DNA from: Streptomyces hyderabadensis
Lineage (GTDB): Bacteria > Actinomycetota > Actinomycetes > Streptomycetales > Streptomycetaceae
DNA: 64,000 bases
Direction: 5' to 3'
Assembly: GCF_020404845.1 (NCBI RefSeq)
Contig: NZ_JAIOJZ010000025.1
Span: 1-64,000, forward strand
The notes beneath the pieces are model-generated. The model searched no databases, was not told the origin of the DNA, and saw nothing but the letters and a program-made list of their open reading frames with translations. The position numbers and the translations under genes are program-made. Of the stretch, positions 18,076 to 26,934 are shown piece by piece (position 1 is the first letter of the stretch; each line of letters starts with the position of its first letter).

Positions 18076-20700
18076 CTACGCCTCCGGCAGCTTCTCCAGC
18101 TGGGCGGTGATGCGGGTGATGTCCTCGTCCGCCTTGGCGAGGCGGCCGCGGATCTTGTCCACCACCTGGTCCGGCGCCTTCGCCAGGAACGCCTCGTTGC
18201 CGAGCTTGGCGTTCGCCTGGGCCTTCTCCTTCTCCGCCGCGGCGAGATCCTTCGCCAGCCGCTTGCGCTCCGCGGCGAAGTCGATGACGCCGGAGAGGTC
18301 GAGGGCGACCTCGACCCCCGCGACCGGCAGCGTCGCCGTCGCGGCGAAACCGCCGCCCTCCGGCTGGAGCCGCAGCAGCTGCCGGACGGCCGCCTCGTGG
18401 GCCGCCAGAGGACTGCCCGCCAGCGTCAGCCGGGCCGGGACCCGCTGGCCTGGCTGGAGCCCCTGGTCGGCACGGAAGCGGCGGACCTCGGTGATGACGG
18501 ACTGGACGGTCTCGATCTCCCGCTCGGCGTCCGCGTCCCGGAAGCCCGAGTCCTGCGGCCAGTCGGCGATGACGACCGACTCGCCGCCCGTGAGCGTCGT
18601 CCACAGCGTCTCGGTGACGAAGGGGACGACCGGGTGCAGCAGCCGCAGGGTCACGTCCAGGACCTCGCCCAGGACGCGCTGGGAGACCTCGGCCGCCTCG
18701 CCGCCCGCCTGGAAGGTGGTCTTGGACAGTTCGACGTACCAGTCGAAGACCTCGTCCCAGGCGAAGTGGAACAGCGCGTCGGAGAGCTTCGCGAACTGGT
18801 AGTCCTCGTAGTACGCGTCGACCTCGGCGACGACCGAGTTGAGCCGGGAGAGGATCCAGCGGTCGGTGGACGACATCTTCGACGCGTCCGGCAGCGGGCC
18901 CTTGACCGTCGCGCCGTTCATCAGCGCGAAGCGGGTGGCGTTCCAGATCTTGTTGGCGAAGTTCCGGGAGCCCTGGACCCAGTCCTCGCCGATCGGGACG
19001 TCGACGCCCGGGTTGGCGCCGCGCGCGAGGGTGAAGCGGAGCGCGTCGGAGCCGTACTTGTCCATCCAGTCCAGCGGGTTCACGACGTTCCCGAAGGACT
19101 TGGACATCTTCTTGCCGTTCTGGTCACGGACCATGCCGTGCAGGGCGATGGTGTGGAACGGCGGGGTGCCGTCCATCGCGTAGAGGCCGAACATCATCAT
19201 CCGGGCGACCCAGAAGAAGAGGATGTCGTAGCCGGTGACCAGGACGGAGTTCGGGTAGAACTTCGCGAGCGACTCGGTCTGCTCGGGCCAGCCGAGGGTG
19301 GAGAAGGGCCACAGACCGGAGGAGAACCAGGTGTCCAGGACGTCGGAGTCCTGGTACCAGCCCTCGCCGGCCGGCGGCTCCTCGTCGGGGCCGACGCAGA
19401 CGACCTCGCCGTTCGGCCCGTACCAGACCGGGATGCGGTGGCCCCACCACAGCTGGCGGGAGATGCACCAGTCGTGGAGGTTGTCGACCCAGTCGAAGTA
19501 CCGCTTCTCCATCTCCTGCGGGTGGATCTTGACCTTGCCGTCGCGGACCGCGTCACCGGCGGCCTTGGCCAGCGGGCCGACCTTGACCCACCACTGCATG
19601 GACAGGCGCGGCTCGATGGTGGTCTTGCAGCGCGAGCAGTGGCCGACGGAGTGGACGTAGGGCCGCTTCTCGGCGACGATCCGGCCCTCGGCGCGCAGCG
19701 CGGCGACGATGGCGGAGCGGGCCTCCAGGCGGTCCAGGCCCTGGAAGGGGCCGTGGGCGGTGATGACGGCGTGCTCGTCCATCACGGCGATGGCGGGCAG
19801 GTCGTGCCGCTGGCCGATCTCGAAGTCGTTCGGGTCGTGGGCGGGCGTCACCTTGACGGCGCCGGTGCCGAACTCGGGGTCGACGTGCTCGTCGGCGACG
19901 ACCGGGATGGAGCGGTCGGTCAGCGGCAGCTTGATCTGCTTGCCGACCAGGTGCTTGTAGCGCTCGTCCTCGGGGTGGACGGCGACGGCGGTGTCGCCGA
20001 GCATCGTCTCCGCGCGGGTGGTGGCGACGACGATGGTCTCGTCGCCCTCCCCGTACTTCATGGAGACCAGCTCGCCGTCGTCGTCCTGGTACTCGACCTC
20101 GATGTCGGAGATGGCCGTGAGGCACCTCGGGCACCAGTTGATGATGCGCTCGGCGCGGTAGATCAGCTCGTCGTCGTAGAGCCGCTTGAAGATGGTCTGG
20201 ACGGCCTGGGACAGGCCCTCGTCCATCGTGAAGCGCTCACGGGACCAGGCGACGGCGTCGCCGAGGCGGCGCATCTGGCCGGAAATCTGCCCGCCGGACT
20301 CGCTCTTCCACCGCCAGACGCGCTCGACGAAGGCCTCCCGGCCGAGGTCGTGCCGGGACTTGCCCTCCTTGGCCAGCTCGCGCTCGACGACGTTCTGCGT
20401 GGCGATGCCGGCGTGGTCCATGCCGGGCTGCCACAGCGTCTCGTAGCCCTGCATGCGCTTGCGGCGGGTCAGGGCGTCGATGAGCGTGTGCTCGAAGGCG
20501 TGCCCGAGGTGCAGGCTGCCCGTGACGTTCGGCGGCGGGATGACGACGGTGTACGGCGGCTTGTCGCTCTTCGCGTCGGCCTCGAAGTAACCCCGTTCTA
20601 CCCAGCGCTCGTACAGCTGCCCCTCTACCTCGGCCGGCGTGTACTGGGTCGGCAGTTCGGTGCTGGGTGCGGGCTGCGGCTGCTGAGAGTTCTCGGTCAC
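18076..20700 (-). CDS. valS: Valyl-tRNA synthetase
   Basis: ValS (874 residues) charges tRNA-Val. It has the class I signature PPPNVTGSLHLGHAF (HLGH at 64-67), the KMSKS loop (531-535), an editing domain in between, zinc-ligand-like CPRC and CSRC pairs, and a C-terminal coiled coil (about 805-870) typical of ValRS. GTG 20700 gives the family start VTENSQQ; the ribosome site is weak. Upstream lies a perfect palindrome (20734-20747) and a divergent gene. No T-box leader is visible. Confidence 0.96.
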   Translation of the reverse strand: MTENSQQPQPAPSTELPTQYTPAEVEGQLYERWVERGYFEADAKSDKPPYTVVIPPPNVTGSLHLGHAFEHTLIDALTRRKRMQGYETLWQPGMDHAGIATQNVVERELAKEGKSRHDLGREAFVERVWRWKSESGGQISGQMRRLGDAVAWSRERFTMDEGLSQAVQTIFKRLYDDELIYRAERIINWCPRCLTAISDIEVEYQDDDGELVSMKYGEGDETIVVATTRAETMLGDTAVAVHPEDERYKHLVGKQIKLPLTDRSIPVVADEHVDPEFGTGAVKVTPAHDPNDFEIGQRHDLPAIAVMDEHAVITAHGPFQGLDRLEARSAIVAALRAEGRIVAEKRPYVHSVGHCSRCKTTIEPRLSMQWWVKVGPLAKAAGDAVRDGKVKIHPQEMEKRYFDWVDNLHDWCISRQLWWGHRIPVWYGPNGEVVCVGPDEEPPAGEGWYQDSDVLDTWFSSGLWPFSTLGWPEQTESLAKFYPNSVLVTGYDILFFWVARMMMFGLYAMDGTPPFHTIALHGMVRDQNGKKMSKSFGNVVNPLDWMDKYGSDALRFTLARGANPGVDVPIGEDWVQGSRNFANKIWNATRFALMNGATVKGPLPDASKMSSTDRWILSRLNSVVAEVDAYYEDYQFAKLSDALFHFAWDEVFDWYVELSKTTFQAGGEAAEVSQRVLGEVLDVTLRLLHPVVPFVTETLWTTLTGGESVVIADWPQDSGFRDADAEREIETVQSVITEVRRFRADQGLQPGQRVPARLTLAGSPLAAHEAAVRQLLRLQPEGGGFAATATLPVAGVEVALDLSGVIDFAAERKRLAKDLAAAEKEKAQANAKLGNEAFLAKAPDQVVDKIRGRLAKADEDITRITAQLEKLPEA

Positions 20701-20733
20701 GGGGGTCAGTTTACGGGCGTCACGGCCCTGTCC

Positions 20734-20747
20734 CGAAACGCGTTTCG
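20734..20747. promoter_or_regulatory. Perfect 14-bp palindrome, possible operator
   Basis: CGAAACGCGTTTCG lies 34 bp upstream of valS and 91 bp upstream of the divergent PGY-rich gene. GAAAC/GTTTC half-sites around a central CG resemble LacI-family operators. No LacI regulator is encoded nearby, so the binding protein is unknown. Confidence 0.4.
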
Positions 20748-20838
20748 TTTGTAACGGTGCGGCCCCCGGTGACCTGCGCACGCCAGGTCTGAGTCAGGAT
20801 GTCAGCACCACGTAAAGCATCCGAGGGGGAACCCAGAA

Positions 20839-21840
20839 ATGAGTCACAACCAGCCGGGCCCGTACGGCGGGCAGCCCCAGCAGCCCGGACCGTACGGCCA
20901 GCCGGGCCCGTACGGCCAGCAGCCCCCGCAGGCCCCCCAGCCCGGCTACGGCTACCCCCAGCAGGCCCCTCCCCCGCAGCCGGGCTACGGCTACCCGCAG
21001 CCCCAGCAAGGCGGCGTCCCGCCGCAGACCCCGCCGTACGGCCAGCAGCCCGGCTACGGCCAGCAGCCCCCTTACGGTCAGCAGCCCCCGTACGGCCAGC
21101 AGCCCTACGGCATGCCCCAGCCCCCGGCGCCGGGCGGCGGCAAGAAGAAGACCGGCCTGATCATCGGCGCGGTCGCCGTCGTGGCGGCGATCGGCGTGGG
21201 CGCGTACTTCGTGTTCGGCGGCGGCGGTGGCGCCGGCGGCGGCCTGGAGGACGACGGCGCCCACAAGCTGACGACGCCGACGAAGGCGCTCGGTGAGTAC
21301 ACCAAGGTCCAGGGGCAGGAGAGCGGCGACTCCGACACCGCCAAGGACATGGAGAAGAGCGGCGTCAAGGAAGGCACCGCCGTCATCGGGCAGTGGTCGA
21401 CCGCCGACTTCAGCGGCTACGACCCCGAGGACCCCTCCACCATCCCCGACCAGTCGGAGCTGCTGACCGCCAAGGGCTTCACGATGGTGGGCGGTTACGG
21501 CAAGATCGACGACCCCCAGGCGACCCTGGACAAGTTCTTCGCCAACATCCAGAAGGAAGTCGAGGAGAGCTCCACCAGCGACACCGGCGGCATGCAGAAC
21601 GCCGAGCTGGTCGGCGAGCCCGAGGAGGTCGACATCGACGGCACCGTCGCCAAGTGCCAGTCGACCAAGGCCACCAACGCGCTCACCAAGAAGGAGTCGA
21701 CCGACTGGTTCTGCGCCTGGGCCGACTACAGCACCATCGCCATGGTGTCTCCCGGCGACAACACCGGTACCGGGGTCGGCAAGGACACCGCGATCGACAT
21801 CACGACGAAGCTGCGGGACGAGGTCCGCGTCAAGTCCTGA
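20839..21840 (+). CDS. PGY/Q-rich single-pass membrane protein
   Basis: The 333-residue product has a low-complexity N-terminus (1-100) made of PGPYGQ, PGYGYPQ and QQPPYGQ repeats, a KKK stop-transfer, one membrane helix (106-126), a Gly-rich linker, and an acidic domain of about 200 residues with two Cys residues (in VAKCQSTK and WFCAW). The topology is cytoplasmic repeat, extracellular domain. Similar PGY-rich leaders precede membrane helices in many actinobacterial proteins. I cannot assign a function. ATG 20839 has GAGGGGGA upstream. It ends at a very strong terminator. Confidence 0.8.
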   Translation: MSHNQPGPYGGQPQQPGPYGQPGPYGQQPPQAPQPGYGYPQQAPPPQPGYGYPQPQQGGVPPQTPPYGQQPGYGQQPPYGQQPPYGQQPYGMPQPPAPGGGKKKTGLIIGAVAVVAAIGVGAYFVFGGGGGAGGGLEDDGAHKLTTPTKALGEYTKVQGQESGDSDTAKDMEKSGVKEGTAVIGQWSTADFSGYDPEDPSTIPDQSELLTAKGFTMVGGYGKIDDPQATLDKFFANIQKEVEESSTSDTGGMQNAELVGEPEEVDIDGTVAKCQSTKATNALTKKESTDWFCAWADYSTIAMVSPGDNTGTGVGKDTAIDITTKLRDEVRVKS

Positions 21841-21858
21841 CGCGCCGCCGACGGCAAT

Positions 21859-21897
21859 GCGGGAGGGGCCCGGTCGAACCGACCGGGCCCCTCCCGC
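21859..21897. terminator. Bidirectional terminator, perfect 18-bp stem
   Basis: Positions 21859-21876 pair perfectly with 21880-21897 around a 3-nt loop (AAC), between the convergent PGY-rich gene and clpX. Confidence 0.9.
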
Positions 21898-21917
21898 GTA
21901 CGCGTGCTGTGTGACGG

Positions 21918-23204
21918 CTACGCCGTCTTCTGCTCGCCCGGGCCGCGGCCCCGCGAATCGCGGGGGATCAGGGTCGGGTTGACGTTGGAGAGGACCACGT
22001 CGGCGGTGATGACGACGCGGGCGACGTCCTTGCGGGACGGGACCTCGTACATCACGCCCTGGAGGACCTCCTCCATGATGGCGCGCAGGCCGCGGGCTCC
22101 GGTCTGGCGGAGGATGGCCTGGTCGGCGATGGCCTCCAGGGCCTCGCGCTCGAAGTCCAGCTCGACGCCGTCGAGTTCGAAGAGGCGCTCGTACTGCTTG
22201 ACGAGGGCGTTGCGCGGCTCGACCAGGATCTGGAGGAGCGCTTCGCGGTCCAGGTTGTGGACGGAGGTGATGACGGGCAGCCGGCCGATGAACTCGGGGA
22301 TCATGCCGAACTTGACCAGGTCCTCCGGCATGACCTGCTCGAACTGGTCCTTGGACTCGATCTCCCGCTTGGAGCGGATCTGCGCGCCGAAGCCGATGCC
22401 CTTGGCGCCGGCCCGGCCCTCGATGATCTTCTCCAGGCCCGCGAAGGCACCGCCCACGATGAACAGCACGTTCGTCGTGTCGATCTGGATGAACTCCTGG
22501 TGCGGATGCTTGCGGCCGCCCTGCGGCGGGACCGAGGCGGTGGTGCCCTCCAGGATCTTCAGCAGGGCCTGCTGGACGCCCTCGCCGGACACGTCGCGGG
22601 TGATGGAGGGGTTCTCACTCTTCCGCGCGACCTTGTCGATCTCGTCGATGTAGATGATCCCGGTCTCGGCCTTCTTGACGTCGTAGTCGGCGGCCTGGAT
22701 CAGCTTCAGCAGGATGTTCTCGACGTCCTCGCCGACGTACCCCGCCTCGGTGAGCGCCGTGGCGTCGGCGATCGCGAAGGGGACGTTCAGCATGCGGGCG
22801 AGGGTCTGGGCGAGGAGGGTCTTGCCGGAGCCCGTGGGGCCCAGCAGGAGGATGTTGGACTTCGCCAACTCGATGGCGTCCTCGCGGCCTTGGGCGCCGC
22901 CGTTCTCGCCGGCCTGGACCCGCTTGTAGTGGTTGTACACCGCGACGGAGAGGGCCTTCTTGGCCGCTTCCTGGCCGACCACGTAGCTCTCGAGGAACTC
23001 GTAGATCTCGCGGGGCTTCGGGAGCTCCTCCCAGCGCACCTCGCTGGTCTCGGCCAGCTCCTCCTCGATGATCTCGTTGCAGAGGTCGATGCACTCGTCG
23101 CAGATGTACACACCGGGCCCTGCGATGAGCTTCTTGACCTGCTTCTGGCTCTTCCCGCAGAACGAGCACTTGAGCAGATCGCCGCCGTCACCGATGCGTG
23201 CCAC
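21918..23204 (-). CDS. clpX: ATP-dependent Clp unfoldase ClpX
   Basis: ClpX (428 residues) unfolds substrates and feeds them to ClpP. It has an N-terminal zinc domain (Cys13, Cys16, Cys35, Cys38), Walker A GPTGSGKT (122-129), Walker B IIYIDEID (Asp187, Glu188), and the IGFG loop that docks on ClpP (270-273). GTG 23204 follows GAAGGGGAAG. It lies 191 bp downstream of clpP2 behind a stable hairpin, so it may have its own promoter. Confidence 0.97.
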   Translation of the reverse strand: MARIGDGGDLLKCSFCGKSQKQVKKLIAGPGVYICDECIDLCNEIIEEELAETSEVRWEELPKPREIYEFLESYVVGQEAAKKALSVAVYNHYKRVQAGENGGAQGREDAIELAKSNILLLGPTGSGKTLLAQTLARMLNVPFAIADATALTEAGYVGEDVENILLKLIQAADYDVKKAETGIIYIDEIDKVARKSENPSITRDVSGEGVQQALLKILEGTTASVPPQGGRKHPHQEFIQIDTTNVLFIVGGAFAGLEKIIEGRAGAKGIGFGAQIRSKREIESKDQFEQVMPEDLVKFGMIPEFIGRLPVITSVHNLDREALLQILVEPRNALVKQYERLFELDGVELDFEREALEAIADQAILRQTGARGLRAIMEEVLQGVMYEVPSRKDVARVVITADVVLSNVNPTLIPRDSRGRGPGEQKTA

Positions 23205-23322
23205 GGTGTGCTTCCCCTTCGCCTGGGAGACTCCCGGACGTCGACGTCACGTCAACGGCGGGCGGACTCCTGGTGCTGCCTTATGTCCGACGGTACCTTG
23301 CCGGGCCCCTCGTCCGGGCCCC

Positions 23323-23370
23323 CCTTGGCACGGTTCGCTTTGACGTGAATCGCGTCAAACCGTGCCAAGG
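23323..23370. terminator. Hairpin between clpP2 and clpX
   Basis: A 12-bp perfect stem (23323-23334 with 23359-23370) is followed after a small internal loop by TTTGACG/CGTCAAA pairing. It could reduce read-through from clpP1P2 into clpX. Confidence 0.6.
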
Positions 23371-23395
23371 AGCGGCAGACGATACAGCCTCCCGC

Positions 23396-24109
23396 CTAGC
23401 GGAGAGAGGAGTTGTCCATCTTCCGGGTGGTGATGATCTGGTCGATCAGGCCGTAGCTCAGCGCGTCCTCGGCCGTGAGGATCTTGTCGCGCTCGATGTC
23501 CTCGCGGATCTTCTCGACCGGCGTGGTGGAGTGCTTGGCCAGCATCTCCTCCAGCTGCGAGCGCATCCGGAGGATCTCGTTGGCGGCGATCTCCAGGTCG
23601 GAGACCTGACCGCGGCCGGTCTCGCTGTACGGCTGGTGGATCAGCACGCGCGCGTTCGGCAGCGCCATGCGCTTGCCCGGGGTGCCGGCGGCCAGCAGGA
23701 CGGCGGCGGCGGAGGCGGCCTGGCCCATGCAGACCGTCTGGATGTCCGGCTTCACGTACTGCATCGTGTCGTAGATGGCCGTGAGCGCGGTGAAGGAGCC
23801 GCCGGGGCTGTTGATGTAGACCGAGATGTCGCGGTCCGGGTCCATCGACTCCAGGCACAGCAGCTGCGCCATGACGTCGTTGGCGGAGGCGTCGTCGATC
23901 TGGACGCCGAGGAAGATCACCCGCTCCTCGAAGAGCTTCGCGTACGGGTCGTACTCGCGCACGCCCTGCGAGGTGCGCTCGACGAAACGCGGGATGACGT
24001 AGCGGGACTCGGCCTGCGGGCCGGTGTAGCGGCCCTGGGAGGCGGCGGCGCGCATGTCCTGGGTGGCGTGCATGCGGTCGTACAGGCCGCTGCCGGGGAA
24101 GTCGTTCAC
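23396..24109 (-). CDS. clpP2: ATP-dependent Clp protease proteolytic subunit ClpP2
   Basis: This is the second subunit (237 residues) of the hetero-oligomeric ClpP1P2 peptidase. The catalytic triad is Ser133 (MGQAASAAAV), His158 (VLIHQPYS) and Asp208 (EDIERDKI). The N-terminal 60 residues are longer than in ClpP1 and are probably partly a processed propeptide. GTG 24109 has AGGAG just upstream. It follows clpP1 by 50 bp, as one operon. Confidence 0.96.
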   Translation of the reverse strand: MNDFPGSGLYDRMHATQDMRAAASQGRYTGPQAESRYVIPRFVERTSQGVREYDPYAKLFEERVIFLGVQIDDASANDVMAQLLCLESMDPDRDISVYINSPGGSFTALTAIYDTMQYVKPDIQTVCMGQAASAAAVLLAAGTPGKRMALPNARVLIHQPYSETGRGQVSDLEIAANEILRMRSQLEEMLAKHSTTPVEKIREDIERDKILTAEDALSYGLIDQIITTRKMDNSSLR

Positions 24110-24159
24110 AGTGTCTCCTGTAAAGGGGCTGAGGCGGTCGGCTCGGGGCGGTGGATGGC

Positions 24160-24777
24160 TCAGGCGCCCGTGCCGCCGCCGCCCGGCATGCCGGCGGCCG
24201 TGGCGATCACGTCGTCGATGAGGCCGTACTCCTTGGCCTCGAAGGCGTCGAACCAGCGGTCGCGGTCCGAGTCGCGGGTGATCTGCTCGACCGTCTGGCC
24301 GGTGTGCTGGGAGGTCAGCTCGGCCATGCGCTTCTTGGTGTGCAGCAGCCGCTCGGCGTGGATCTTGATGTCCGAGGCCGAGCCGGCCAGGCCGGCGGAG
24401 GGCTGGTGGATCAGGATCTCGGCGTTCGGCAGCGCGAAGCGCTTGCCGGGGGTGCCCGCGCTGAGCAGGAACTGTCCCATGGAGGCCGCGAGACCCATCG
24501 CGATCGTCACCACGTCGTTCTTGATGTACTGCATGGTGTCGTAGATCGCCATACCGGCCGTGATCGAACCGCCCGGGCTGTTGATGTACAGGAAGATGTC
24601 CTTGTCCGGGTCGGAGGCAAGGAGCAGCAGCTGTGCGGTGATCTTGTTGGCGATGTCGTCGTCGACCGGCTGGCCGAGGAAGATGATCCGCTCGCCGAGC
24701 AGCCGGTTGTAGACCTGGTCGCCGAGGCCGCCACCGATGGAGGGCTCGCCGGCGGCTGAGGGCATCAGATTCGTCAC
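24160..24777 (-). CDS. clpP1: ATP-dependent Clp protease proteolytic subunit ClpP1
   Basis: ClpP1 (205 residues) has the catalytic triad Ser99 (GLAASMGQ), His124 (ILIHQPSAG) and Asp173 (RDSDRDRW). GTG 24777 gives VTNLMPSAAGEPS, the standard Streptomyces start, with AGGTGG upstream; a longer reading to 24873 lacks support. It is the first gene of clpP1P2 and has a ClgR-like box about 145 bp upstream. Confidence 0.96.
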   Translation of the reverse strand: MTNLMPSAAGEPSIGGGLGDQVYNRLLGERIIFLGQPVDDDIANKITAQLLLLASDPDKDIFLYINSPGGSITAGMAIYDTMQYIKNDVVTIAMGLAASMGQFLLSAGTPGKRFALPNAEILIHQPSAGLAGSASDIKIHAERLLHTKKRMAELTSQHTGQTVEQITRDSDRDRWFDAFEAKEYGLIDDVIATAAGMPGGGGTGA

Positions 24778-24919
24778 GTATCCACCTGCTCGTCTTACGA
24801 CGGCGCCGGGCCGTCTCACGTTTCCCTGCGGGGCTGGAGCCGCTTTCGGGGACTCCCCTGCCCTCGTATTCATGGACCCTAACGCGGTGGCCCTCCGGTG
24901 CCATCCCGGTTCTGCGGGT

Positions 24920-24937
24920 GTTCGCCTCGGGCGTAGT
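24920..24937 (-). promoter_or_regulatory. ClgR-like operator upstream of clpP1
   Basis: Read on the minus strand, ACTACGCCCGAGGCGAAC fits the published actinobacterial ClgR consensus WNNWCGCYNANRGCGWWS, as I recall it, at 17 of 18 positions. ClgR activates clpP1P2 in Streptomyces and Corynebacterium. The box is 143 bp before the clpP1 start. Confidence 0.65.
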
Positions 24938-25000
24938 GCTCCGCGGGGTGCGGGGCGGGTTCCCGCCGTCGCGGTGCGCGTTCGTCGCCGGGTGCGGGGC

Positions 25001-25036
25001 CCGTCGTGGTTGCTCGCGCAGTTCCCCGCGCCGCTG
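25001..25036. repeat. Dispersed intergenic repeat, copy B
   Basis: CCGTCGTGGTTGCTCGCGCA followed by GTTCCCCGCGCCGCTG matches copy A (17980-18018) at most positions. It is also just downstream of a gene end. Confidence 0.6.
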
Positions 25037-25060
25037 GCGGAGGTACCCGGCCGTATGACG

Positions 25061-25093
25061 AAAGGGCCCCGGCACTGATGTCCGGGGCCCTTT
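25061..25093 (-). terminator. tig terminator
   Basis: A 12-bp perfect stem (AAAGGGCCCCGG / CCGGGGCCCTTT) with a 9-nt loop begins 29 bp after the tig stop; on the minus strand it ends in CCCTTTC. Confidence 0.8.
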
Positions 25094-25122
25094 CTGCGTC
25101 CGTCTGGGCAGACGCGAGGGGA

Positions 25123-26526
25123 TCAGCCCTCGGTCTTCTCCTCGGCCTTGTCGTCGGCCTGCTCGGCGTCGGCGGACTCGGCGGCGGCCTCGGTGGCCTC
25201 CGTCTCCTCGTCCTCCTCGTCGTCCAGGTCGACGATCTCGCCGTTGGTGTCCTTGACCGTGGCCTTCTCGACCACGGCGGCCAGGGCCTTGCCGCGGGCG
25301 ACCTCGCCGACCAGGAGCGGGACCTGGCCCTGCTCGACGACGGCCTGGGCGAACTGGTCGGGGGACATGCCGGAGGAGGCGGCGCGGCGCATGAGGTGCT
25401 CGGTCAGCTCTTCCTGGCTGACGTTGAGCTTCTCCTGCTTGACCAGCTCGTCGAGGACGAACTGGGTCTTGATGCCCTTGACCGCGGCCTCGCGGGTCTC
25501 GGTCTCGAACTCCTCGGCCGTCTTGCCCTGGAGCTCCAGGTACTTCGCGAGGTCGAGGCCCATCTGGCCGAGCTGGTGGTGCTCCAGGTTGTGCTTGCGG
25601 GTGTTGATCTCGTCCTCGAGGAGCTTCTCGGGGACCGGGACCTCGACCAGCTCGAGCAGCTTGTCCAGCACGCGCTCCTGGGCCTGCGTGGCCTGGTCGT
25701 ACTGCTTCATGTTGGCCAGGCGCTTGCGGCTGTCGGCCCGCAGCTCCTCCAGCGTGTCGAACTCCGACGCGAGCTGGGCGAAGTCGTCGTCCAGCTCGGG
25801 CAGCTCGCGCGCGGCGACCTGGGTGACCTTGACGGTGACCTCGGCCTCCTTGCCGGCCGCCGAGCCGCCCTTCAGCTCGGAGGTGAAGGTGGCCTCGCCA
25901 CCGGCCTCCAGGCCCGTCACGGCGTCGTCGATGCCGTCCAGCAGCTCGCCGGAGCCGATGGTGTAGGACACGCCGTCGGCGACGCCGTCCTCGAGGACCT
26001 CGCCGTCGACCTTGGCCCGCAGGTCGATGGTGATCACGTCGCCGTCGGCGGCGGCGCGCTCGACCGGGGAGGTGGAGGCGAAGCGGTCGCGCAGCTGCTC
26101 CACCGACTTCTCGACGTCCTCGTCGGTGACCTCGACGGCGTCGACCTCGACCTCGATGCCGGAGTAGTCCGGGATCTCGACGGTCGGACGGACGTCGACC
26201 TCGGCGGTGAAGTTCAGCGTCTCGCCGTCCTTCAGCTCCGTGATGTCGACCTCGGGCTGGCCGAGCGGGTTCAGCTCGGCCTCGTTGACCGCGTCGGTGT
26301 AGAACTTGGGAAGCGCGTCGTTGACCGCCTCCTCCAGAACCGCACCGCGGCCGAACCGCTGGTCGATGACCCGGGCCGGGATCTTGCCCTTGCGGAAGCC
26401 CTTCACCGTGACCTGCTGGTTGATCTTCTTGTACGCCGCGTCGAGGCTGTCCTTGAGCTCCTCGAAGGGCACCTCGACAGTGAGCCGAACCCGGGTCGGG
26501 TTCAGGGTCTCCACGGCGCTCTTCAC
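25123..26526 (-). CDS. tig: Trigger factor
   Basis: Trigger factor (467 residues) is the ribosome-bound chaperone and peptidyl-prolyl isomerase. The ribosome-binding signature GFRKGKIPARVIDQRFG lies near residues 43-59, followed by the FKBP-type domain (about 160-245) and the helical C-terminal arms. The last 40 residues are an acidic Glu/Asp/Ala tail, common in actinobacteria. GTG 26526 has AAGGAG 8 nt upstream. It precedes clpP1P2-clpX on the same strand, a classic arrangement. Confidence 0.96.
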   Translation of the reverse strand: MKSAVETLNPTRVRLTVEVPFEELKDSLDAAYKKINQQVTVKGFRKGKIPARVIDQRFGRGAVLEEAVNDALPKFYTDAVNEAELNPLGQPEVDITELKDGETLNFTAEVDVRPTVEIPDYSGIEVEVDAVEVTDEDVEKSVEQLRDRFASTSPVERAAADGDVITIDLRAKVDGEVLEDGVADGVSYTIGSGELLDGIDDAVTGLEAGGEATFTSELKGGSAAGKEAEVTVKVTQVAARELPELDDDFAQLASEFDTLEELRADSRKRLANMKQYDQATQAQERVLDKLLELVEVPVPEKLLEDEINTRKHNLEHHQLGQMGLDLAKYLELQGKTAEEFETETREAAVKGIKTQFVLDELVKQEKLNVSQEELTEHLMRRAASSGMSPDQFAQAVVEQGQVPLLVGEVARGKALAAVVEKATVKDTNGEIVDLDDEEDEETEATEAAAESADAEQADDKAEEKTEG

Positions 26527-26639
26527 GGTTCGGTCTCCTTGGTGGCTGACTTCTTGGGTTCTGCCGGAACCAGAGTGTGTCCGGCAAATTTCGCCGCCCG
26601 GAGACTTCAGACGCTGAGACACACGGGCGTGCAGCTTGC

Positions 26640-26668
26640 ATAGTAACGGCAGCGACTACACGGCCCAA
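26640..26668 (-). promoter_or_regulatory. Probable tig promoter
   Basis: On the minus strand TTGGGC (26668-26663) and TACTAT (26645-26640) are 17 nt apart, close to the housekeeping consensus. This would give a tig leader of about 105 nt and a start point just after tRNA-Pro. Confidence 0.5.
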
Positions 26669-26697
26669 AAGGCGATCACTCGGTGGTCGGTCGATGG

Positions 26698-26771
26698 TCG
26701 GGGTGGCGGGATTTGAACCCACGGCCTTCCGCTCCCAAAGCGGACGCGCTACCAAGCTGCGCCACACCCCG
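26698..26771 (-). tRNA. tRNA-Pro (anticodon TGG)
   Basis: The 74-nt cloverleaf has acceptor arms CGGGGTG (5') and CACCCCG (3') with discriminator A, D-arm GCGCAGCTTGGTAGCGC, anticodon loop TTTGGGA reading TGG, and T-arm GGGTTCAAATCCC. CCA is not encoded. Confidence 0.95.
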
Positions 26772-26934
26772 TCTGGTGCGACACGTAGGGTACATGCCGC
26801 CGGGCGCCGGGGACCGCGGAGTTTCGCGGGCGTCCGGGAAGGTCCGGCGCGGACCGGAAGGGGTGTGCGGCGAGGCGGGGCGACCCGCTACGATGCGTGC
26901 AGTGCCGCGGTCACCGACCCGCGGCGCCAGCCGT

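Larger units (their letters stand above)
24778..25122. other. clpP1-tig intergenic region
   Basis: The 345-bp gap holds, in the minus-strand reading direction, the tig terminator (25061-25093), a dispersed repeat (25001-25036), the ClgR-like box (24920-24937) and a possible -10 TTAGGGT at about 24878-24884 for clpP1. No gene is seen. Confidence 0.5.

Noticed and set aside
24778..24873. Upstream extension of ClpP1 to ATG 24873
   Set aside because: No ribosome site, and known Streptomyces ClpP1 begins with TNLMPSAAGEPS.
23396..26767. A minus-strand open frame joining clpP2, clpP1 and tig regions
   Set aside because: It passes out of frame through clpP1 and tig; only the clpP2 part after GTG 24109 is a real gene.
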